A DNA stretch of 22,791 nucleotides from contig JAHBMJ010001185.1 of NCBI GenBank assembly GCA_018398765.1, forward strand, positions 7,502 through 30,292, read 5' to 3'. The first letter of the stretch is position 1, and each line of letters begins with the position of its first letter. Source of the DNA: Chromera velia (Eukaryota > Sar > Chromeraceae). Made by a program: the position numbers and the translations under genes. Below, one piece after another: positions 16,445 to 22,791 of the stretch. The notes under the pieces are model-generated. The model was not told the origin of the DNA. It saw nothing but the letters and a program-made list of their open reading frames with translations, and did not search any database.

Positions 16445-19400
16445 CTGCATGCATACATACAGGAAAGAGGATCGAGCGCACACAGAAGAGCTACACCGGG
16501 AGGGCTTCAACGCGTCTTTTTTTACCTCTCTACTGTGAGGCGGCTTTTCTATCCTCGGCTTAATTCGCTCAAGCAGTCATGCAACCTTCTGGAAGTCATG
16601 TACTGCTTTCATGAGCCCAAACAGTCTGGCACACACCACACCCACTCAGGCTTCGGGCGATTCCGCAAGTGAGCCCCCCAGACTACACGAAGCTACATAC
16701 CTTTTCCCAACAATCCAAGATAGAAACGCGAAGGCGGAAAGCACACGGCGGCAAGACGATCAAGTTCAAGAAAAAGAAAGCAGGAGGGAACCCTGCGTCC
16801 ACTGCCAAGAAAGAGTCGGTAAAAGGCAAAGGAGATCTTGCACATTGACTGGCACAGGACGAAAACCCACGCCACATGCAACAAAATAAACCATTCGAAT
16901 GGCACCATGCTCGAGGATACGAATGGCAACGGACGTACCTGGCGTCCGAAGAATGAGAGGTACACCGAACGAAAATTGGAAAGCAACCCGCGTGCTCCTC
17001 GGCCCTCATCTCCGTCCATTGACTCCTTTGCCTCAGTGCTGACATCCAGAAGTCTGCAGAGACGGAAAGACAAGACATGGACTCGTTGCATTTGCTCTGT
17101 ATAGAAACAAAATGAATATCACAGACAGAAAACAATGGGCACACATGTGCGACTCCCTGCACGAGCTCGCACTCTTGATGATTTTGCTCTCTTCATTCCT
17201 CACAGATAAGAAAGGGAAAAAGGGAACAACAGAAACACACGAGCTCGTAGAGAGCAAAAGTGAAGCAATCTGCCAGCCAACACGAAGACACTAAATTAAC
17301 ACTCACAGGGCCGCAGACAGAGCGTCAGTTCTGCATACTGATTTGTCTTTCACAATCGTATAATTAAGTCGCGGCACAGGAACGCCGGCTGAGGAGAGAC
17401 AAAAATTAAGTGCGACACAGCTGAGCCTCCACCTTCAATTTCCTTCAGCATAGCGGAGAAACATGCAGGCTGATCGATCGAATGAGCGTCTCGATCAGCT
17501 CACCTGTTCAACCCGACCACGAAAGGTCTGCCCGTGTGTCGGCACCGACACAAACGGTAAATTCCGACAGGCGGTCCAGCCTGAGAAGCCACGACGAACA
17601 GACCTGAACGAATGATCCATAAATTCACTGAGTCTGGACACAAAAGCAAAAGGTGATCAAAAATAGGAGTACAGACAATGCATCTCCGAGAGCTCACTCC
17701 TCTCCCTCTTTTCCCTTTCAATGCACGAAGAGACAGAGAAGCGCCCACAACTGGGAGTTCGTTCCTTCCTGTTTCACCTGTGCTAAATATCGATATGCCT
17801 GTAGAAGGTAGCTGGGAAGGAGCCTCAAAGCTGATAACAAAGAAGACCAGGCCGGTGGAAAGAAAGATCCATTCATTTAATCACAAAAGAAGAAGAAGAA
17901 AAAAGAAGGGTCAGGCCTTAAGTAGTCACTCAAGCTCACTCCAGAGGAACACGGACAAACCCCTGAAGAGAAAGAAGCAAGGCCAAGCCGATGCAGCAAT
18001 TAATCCAAAAAAAATTACGCATTGCTTTCTATTCATTCAACAAAGGAAGGAAAGAACCGATCGATGCACCGACAGACATTCCGACCGACCCATTTCAGGC
18101 ACGCTCTCAAGAAGAGCCAGACGTTGCAGCCCCCTCCAAAGCTCCTGGTTTGTCCCTTCAGGCTCATGCAATTCCAGTTCTTGCCGCCGCACCTGCACAT
18201 GCACGCATGCACGGCAAGAGGGCAAGAGGGAGGACAGACAGAATTCATGCATACGGTGAGCTGACAAAAGCTAGTGACAGGCGTGTATGATCACCTTCGT
18301 CAAAGGCAACAGCACATCCGTCAGTAAGAGACGCAACACGCAAGCACACAAAAAGAAGGAGGGCAGATCCAGACAAAGACGAACAGAGAATTAAGTGGAA
18401 GATTAACATCCGCAGCCCCCCACACACCCCTCCCTGCCCTCTGATATCTCTCTTTCGTTACCGACGTACCACTTCTTTGATCGAGACCGTTTCCTGCCAC
18501 TTCTTCTCGTCAATCTCCTCCTCCGACTTCGGAAAGTCAACACCAATCTCCCCATTGCTATCCCCCTCCTCTTTCCCGATCTCTCGTGCACTCTGCCCCT
18601 CCCCCCGCCCACGATAAAGATATCGTTGACACGAAAAGACGCGGAGCGTTGCTACTTCGGTGGAAATCAAAAAGTCCTCTTTCGAGGCAACACAGCCTCT
18701 CCCTTCATCCGCCTCCCTCTTTCTTCCTTTCCTCGACTTCTGTGGAGGAGTATCTGTTTTGTCATCAGAAAAGGGAAGAGAGAGCAGAGAGGGCGGATGG
18801 ATATGCCTCCCAATCACGCTGTCTCCCGAAGAGCCCTCACTGAGGGAGGAGGCATCTTCTAGCCCTGCCACCTGTCTTCTTCGCTCTTCCCTATGCCTTA
18901 CGATCGCACGCATCATTTCACACCGGCGCAGGTGTGTCTCTCGGGCAGCTCGGGCAGCTTCAGGATTCCTCTGTCGACGCTCTCGCTCCAGCTCTCGCTG
19001 AATTTCCCCTCGGGTGGGCCCCCTCCTCCTCCTTCTCTCAGCTAGTGCCCGACGATTGGGGAAGTTCCTGTCGTCCCCCTGACGATTCAAGCCCTCCGGT
19101 ATTTCTATGCCCATTTCCGCCACCGTTCGGTCGAAAAGACCCGGCGCCGGCGGTTCGTCAGGCGGTGCGGACGGATTGTGAAGGTGGGTGGTGAGGATAC
19201 TGTCTCCTCTTTCAGGCGGTGGAGGCGGTGCGCGCGGATGGTGAAATGGCTGAATATTGGAAAGGCGGATGGTGATCATACGGGATCTTCTTTCAGGCGG
19301 TCGAGGCGGGGCAGACGGATTACGAAGGGATGGGTTCAGGATGTCATCATCTTCCTCTTCCTCTTCCTCTTCCTCTTCCTCTTCGTCGTCCTCTTCCTCC

Positions 19401-21832
19401 TCTTCGTCTTCCTCTTCCTCTTCCTCTTCTTCTTGAGTCACTCTTCCCTCTTCTTCTTCACTCTCTTGCACTTCTTGTTGACTTCTCCCACCACCTTCGT
19501 GCACAACTCCCCCATTGTCTTGCCTGTCTAAGTCCCTACCTTGCCTCGGCAGGGCTGCCTGAATATCTGTCTGTGCATTCTCATCTCGCACTTCTTCTCC
19601 ATCCTCAGGTGCACCAAACACGAGAGTTGCAAGCTCACGAAGGCGCTGGGGATCCCAGCCAAGTCTGGCAAGGTGTCCCATAACCTCACTATCCTCTGTC
19701 TCCATCTGCTGATCGTCTGCGGGTGCATCAGGAGCACGAGGGAGAGGGACAGGGACCCTCCGTATCTCCCCGCCACCCCCCGACTCGCCTACTCCAGCAT
19801 CTCCATTTACACCCTCCTCCATTTCATCCCTGTCTGAGTTCTCTAATGTTAACATTCTATCTGACTCACCCCCTGTTCCCTCGAGAGCCTCCGTGACCCC
19901 CCCCATCTGATCACTGCGAGGCAAACGCACGTCGCTGCTGGATGCTGCAGTATCCTGTCGGGGTCCCGGGACGGCCCCTTGTGGGGCACGCATGACCTCG
20001 TCGGTTTCCTCCCCCATCTCTCTCGCACTCTCACTCTCATTCTCACTGACTACTCCTTCTTCTTTTTCTTCTTCTCCTTCTTCTTCCTCTTCTTGTTGCA
20101 GAACCCCCCCCCTTTCTAGGTACTCTTCCTCTCCAGAATACGAACCTTCCTCTATATTGTCTGGATCAAAATCTGCTTCTTCGTCTTCTCTCTGCAACCG
20201 TTCCTGCAGCCCTATGATCGGCTCGAACATCTCAGGCGTGAAAGCTCTTTTTTCCTCTTTCTTTTCTTTTTTGTTCGAGCCAGGGGGGGGGCGGTTCCAC
20301 GAATTCCAAATCACCCCCACCTTTCGACTTAAACGAAAAGACGCTGAAAACTGAAGAGCGCTCCAACGAGAAAAACCCACATCATCAACTCGGACACGTG
20401 CGGACAGAGAAAGAGACGGCCTGCGTCGAGACAACCCACTTCCGTTTCCCCCCTTCCCCTCTTCCTCTCTCTCTCTCTTTGCACAAGAATCAGAACAGAT
20501 CTGAGGAGCATGAGCAGACGAGGAGGAAGAAGAAGAGGAAGACGAAGGCTCTAGAGGTGCCTCAACAGCAGATCTACCTAGGGACAACTCCCCCTCCACC
20601 ACCCCTGACTTCATTTCCCTCCAGCTTCCACGCAGCATGTCAAGAAGAGCAGCAGCAGAAAAGTCTGTCTCTTCCTCTTCTTTCCCTGCTGCCACAGCAG
20701 ACACACCTGACTGCGCCTCTCTGCCTTCTATCACACCCCCTTCGGTGTTCTGGGGCATGATGTCATTTTCCTTTCCCCCTTCCACCGTCTCACCCTCCGA
20801 GGGCGAGTCGGAATTGGGAGTTAAAAACAGCGCAGCAGACGAGGAACGAGAACTCTCTTTACCATTCCGAACCCGAAAATCCCATTCACCAACCGACACT
20901 CTCCTCTTATTCAAGGCACTCGCACCCTCCTCTTTCGACGGGGGAATCCCCGCCGTGTCAGGTCTAGCGGCTGCGCTCTCTATCGGTCCAGGGGCCCTGG
21001 CACCTGGTTGGTCGCCCTTCGGCCTGGCTGCCCTGGCAGCGACCCTCCCCTCTTTCATCTGCGTGTCTGTAGAGACATCGAGTGGGTGTCTCCACCCAGC
21101 CTGAAGACGGGCGGAGTCATGCAAAACGCACTTCCCAGCCCGCAATCGCTGCGCGCAGGCGAGAGCAAAACAGCGGGACCTCTTGAAGGTCATGAGCGCA
21201 GGCGCCAACCACCTGGGTAGACCGAGATGGGAGCCCGGGTCGCCCCACAGTACACCGGTAGGGGGGGGGAAAGACGGAAAGAGCGCACGAAGGACGGATC
21301 TGGGGTCAAGCAACTTGGGTGGGGGTGGCTGTTGGTCAATTCTCATACGCTTGGGACTTTGTTCTTGTCTCTCCTGCTCCTCTTCCCCTTCGAAAGCGTG
21401 CTTCTGGAGAGGAGGGAGTCGCCGCGTGACCTCTCTCAACCCCAAAACTAGAGACAAGTCCACCTGCAGGAAGACAGTCGCAGTAGCACATCATATAAGA
21501 GAGCGTCTTGCTGCCTGCACTCCAATGCAGTCCAACGGATCGAGGAAATGAACAGGGAAAGAACCCACGTTCAAGAAAGGGGGAAATGCAGAAACCCTCC
21601 CAAACATGCACTGTACTTCTTTCAGACAGCAACAGAGACCACACAACTCCACGCCAAACACTGAAACGAGTACACTCCATTTTACTCCGACAACGCCAGT
21701 AGAAAAGAAAAACCTCTTTTCTTTCGCCGACTGACCTCCCGAACTGCCCACCCAGGCATCCACCTGACTCCCCAGCCCCATTTCAGGCCGAGGTTGTCAA
21801 ACTCCCGCACCACGGTCTTTGTTTTTGTGTTC

Positions 21833-21872
<40 letters not shown>

Positions 21873-21874
21873 NA

Positions 21875-21905
<31 letters not shown>

Positions 21906-22486
21906 GTCTTTTAGCTCATGCAGAAAGACTGTGCTCTCCCGGTTCTCTTTCTTTCAACACGCAGACACATGCAGAGAAAAACAAATCCAGTTAGACAGAC
22001 ATTCAAATGACCGAGTAGAGCCATGACAGACGGAAAGAATGTCAGACGAAGGGAAAGCCACATAGAAAGTGAGACAGATAAACACGCAGGTGCATATGTG
22101 TTCTTTCTCCTCCTATCTGTGCTTTATTCTCTCACTCATTGCCAAAAAGGGTAGAAGGACAGACAGCCAGAAACAAAGTCAGACAGACAAACAAACACAC
22201 AGACAGACAGGCAGACCAACAAACCAGATGCGCAGAACCCCATCGATGCAAGCAGACCCCATCAGACGCCCGTCCTCGTTGTAGTCGATGCACGGGACGT
22301 TGTGTCCGTGCCCCCTCCACACTGCGACAGGCAGGATCGGTGGGGGCGCCTGTCTGTCCTCTTCTCCTCCCTCCCCATTTCCGTCGGCCCCCTCCCCTTC
22401 CGCAGCTCCACCAGAAGAACGACGGCGAGGGCGGGGCGGGATGGTCACAGGCAGGGGGTAGGAGGTCACCACGTGGGCGTTGGAAC
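16013..22486 (-). CDS. WD40-repeat protein (CRT10-like pattern), 5'-partial, eight exons
   Basis: The minus-strand exons are 22486-22225, 21832-21736, 21463-18470, 18192-18090, 17633-17504, 17432-17307, 17053-16939 and 16444-16013 (TGA 16015-16013). Phases agree throughout, giving about 1418 codons. A WD repeat is clear at the start (GHGHNVPCIDYNEDGRL ... CIDGVLRIW). Later beta-rich segments are LWIIRSGLFVVASQAG ... GIYRL, LAGLAVTAVPL and FVLRVYVLTSDALLFCFDC. Their order recalls CRT10-like WD proteins, which read (V/S)SQ.G.V...L, LLGIAV.PV and RL.L...DHT.L.YE near the C-terminus. CRT10 in yeast influences ribonucleotide-reductase transcription; that role is not implied here. A roughly 1000-residue acidic disordered insertion interrupts the propeller. 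The 5' exons lie beyond the window or in unresolved sequence after 22487. Confidence 0.78.
16939..17053 (-). CDS. WD40-gene exon LLDVSTEAKESMDG
   Basis: A 115-nt exon (phase 2 to 0) between gtctctgcag and gtacgt encodes LLDVSTEAKESMDGDEGRGA, then LLSNFRSVYLSFFGRQ. Confidence 0.8.
17307..17432 (-). CDS. WD40-gene exon ending CRTDALSAAL
   Basis: The end at gtgagt is firm. The start is uncertain. Acceptor gaag at 17433 (or the in-phase AG 9 nt further in) matches the previous exon, giving WRLSCVALNFCLSSAGVPVP and then RLNYTIVKDKSVC. The stronger-looking acceptor ctctcctcag at 17389 would break the frame with the exon before. Confidence 0.55.
17504..17633 (-). CDS. WD40-gene exon LWIIRSGLFVVASQAG
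   Basis: The 130 nt (phase 1 to 2) read SVNLWIIRSGLFVVASQAG, then PVGIYRLCRCRHTG and PFVVGLN. It looks like a propeller blade with the SQ.G pattern of the CRT10-like family. Donor gtgagc is strong. An internal GT...AG of 23 nt is not treated as an intron. Confidence 0.75.
18090..18192 (-). CDS. WD40-gene exon VRRQELELHEPEG
   Basis: A 103-nt exon encodes VRRQELELHEPEGTNQELWR and LQRLALLESVPEM. The acceptor is gcatgtgcag and the donor gtcggt. A second donor 4 nt downstream exists, but only this one keeps the next exon in frame. Confidence 0.75.
18470..21463 (-). CDS. 2994-nt exon: acidic, disordered insertion of the WD40 protein
   Basis: 998 codons, phase 0 at both ends, between cttcctgcag and gtacgt. 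The leading GTG codon is an internal Val, not a start. Content in order: a short folded-looking part with LPRWLAPALMTFKRSRCF; a long Ser/Glu/Gly-rich region with a Ser run near 20511-20550; a segment with FTPEMFEPIIGLQERL; Glu-rich blocks; LARLGWDPQRLRELATLVFG (about 19610-19680); a Glu/Asp run at 19344-19436; NPSAPP tandem repeats at 19137-19352; an Arg-rich helical segment (TRGEIQRELERERRQ); and a basic KSRKGRKRE patch that could be a nuclear signal. No enzyme motif is seen. The in-frame TAA at 18460-18458 lies beyond the donor. Confidence 0.85.
19137..19352 (-). repeat. Coding tandem repeat, NPSAPP/PPER units
   Basis: About three degenerate units of roughly 70-80 nt. On the plus strand each starts with a GGCGGT-type block followed by GGATTG or GGATGG and ends in TCTTTCA. 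The encoded units are like SILTTHLHNPSAPPDEPP, MITIRLSNIQPFHHPRAPPP and DILNPSLRNPSAPPRPPER. Confidence 0.75.
19344..19436 (-). repeat. Coding Glu/Asp run
   Basis: TTCCTC repeats on the plus strand encode about 30 consecutive Glu and Asp residues on the minus strand. The purity suggests replication-slippage expansion inside the coding exon. Confidence 0.9.
21736..21832 (-). CDS. WD40 exon NTKTKTVVREF ... WGWGVRW
   Basis: The first base completes the WD Trp. The exon then reads NTKTKTVVREFDNLGLKWGW and GVRWMPGWAVRE. Its acceptor CAG follows a TG-repeat tract directly; donor gtcagt, phase 2 to 0. The length is 97 nt, so skipping would shift the frame. Confidence 0.87.
21838..21902. repeat. (CA)n microsatellite against the splice acceptor, with N
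   Basis: A near-pure CA tract on the plus strand, so UG in the minus transcript, with an N at 21873. It reaches to within a few bases of the acceptor of exon 21832-21736. The N probably marks a second contig join or unresolved repeat length. Confidence 0.95.
22160..22215. repeat. Degenerate (AGAC)n tract
   Basis: AGAC, AAAC and CAGAC tetranucleotides lie in the intron between the first two visible WD40 exons; the transcript strand reads GUCU/GCCU. Confidence 0.8.
22225..22486 (-). CDS. WD40 exon with GHGHNV ... VLRIW
   Basis: The 262 nt (phase 1 to 2) encode a Gly/Glu/Pro-rich linker, then a canonical WD repeat: AVWRGHGHNVPCIDYNED followed by LMGSACIDGVLRI and the split Trp codon TG/G. The acceptor is gtctgcag and the donor gtttgt. 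Confidence 0.88.
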
Positions 22487-22791
22487 CTGCAGACACAAGG
22501 AAGGGATCAAGGAAGGATCCGAAAAGAAGTGACCAGACACAGCTAGGAGAAAGACTGCATGAAAGAAGGAAGTCAAGTTTTCCGCTTCTTCACCCCTCTC
22601 GTACATTCGATTGTATCCTTCCACCGACATCCTGTCCGTCTCCTCAGCTTGCCCCTTCCGTCCTGTGCATCTTTGACCGAACAGTTTCCTTTCTCTCTCT
22701 TTCTGGCCTTTGCTTGTCGAGCCCGTGCTTCAGAAAGTGACGCACGCATAACCCCGAAAAACATCCGCCAGTCCCCAGCTCCCCCCCCCCC
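22487..22791. other. Upstream intron or unresolved sequence of the WD40 gene
   Basis: The 305 bases upstream of the first visible WD40 exon show no frame I can join to it. The sequence immediately before 22487 reads ccttccttgtgtctgcag on the minus strand, a good acceptor, so at least the proximal part is intron. It ends in a poly-C run. Confidence 0.6.

Noticed and set aside
17581-17603. Intron gtctgttcg...cttctcag inside exon 17504-17633
   Set aside because: It would be only 23 nt and would break the reading frame with neighbouring exons.
18458-21463. A 1001-codon gene starting at GTG 21463 and ending TAA 18458
   Set aside because: The GTG follows a cctgcag acceptor and the TAA lies beyond a gtacgt donor. 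Both ends join to coherent exons, so it is an internal exon.

Overview
This is a eukaryotic nuclear window: coding sequence is cut into short exons by GT-AG introns, there is no operon structure, long TG/CA microsatellites sit in introns, and GC-balanced genes alternate with AT-rich spacers. Two single N positions mark scaffold joins. The style (many introns, low-complexity insertions, dinucleotide repeats) suits a free-living protist. A chromerid-like alveolate is my best guess, but nothing in the window proves the taxon.

Layout. (1) 107-3394, plus strand: the 3' seven exons of a myotubularin-family phosphoinositide 3-phosphatase. The catalytic loop is intact but split by an intron, and a C-terminal coiled coil precedes the stop. 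(2) 3395-7722: an AT-rich spacer with simple repeats and a small motif cluster; no gene is supported in it. (3) 7723-14805, minus strand: a gene of at least 15 exons whose splice phases all agree, encoding about 683 residues from an RRM-like exon onward. I do not recognise the family. A further upstream exon resembles part of a histidine kinase but does not join in phase. (4) 14806-16012: a second AT-rich spacer. (5) 16013-22486, minus strand: the last eight exons (about 1418 codons) of a WD40-repeat protein whose pattern recalls the CRT10-like family. One 2994-nt exon encodes a roughly 1000-residue acidic, disordered insertion.

All three gene models were assembled by hand, by requiring canonical splice dinucleotides and matching reading phase at each junction. 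The genes are independent transcription units: the phosphatase and the unknown gene converge across the 4.3-kb spacer, and the two minus-strand genes lie in tandem. I see no functional cluster or metabolic pathway.

The main practical warning is an exact 717-bp direct repeat (11959-12675 and 12677-13393) around a single N. It is almost certainly an unmerged contig overlap, so one exon of the unknown gene appears twice. The most interesting biological pattern is UG-repeat tracts that run up to the 3' splice site in two unrelated genes, each before an exon whose length is not a multiple of three.
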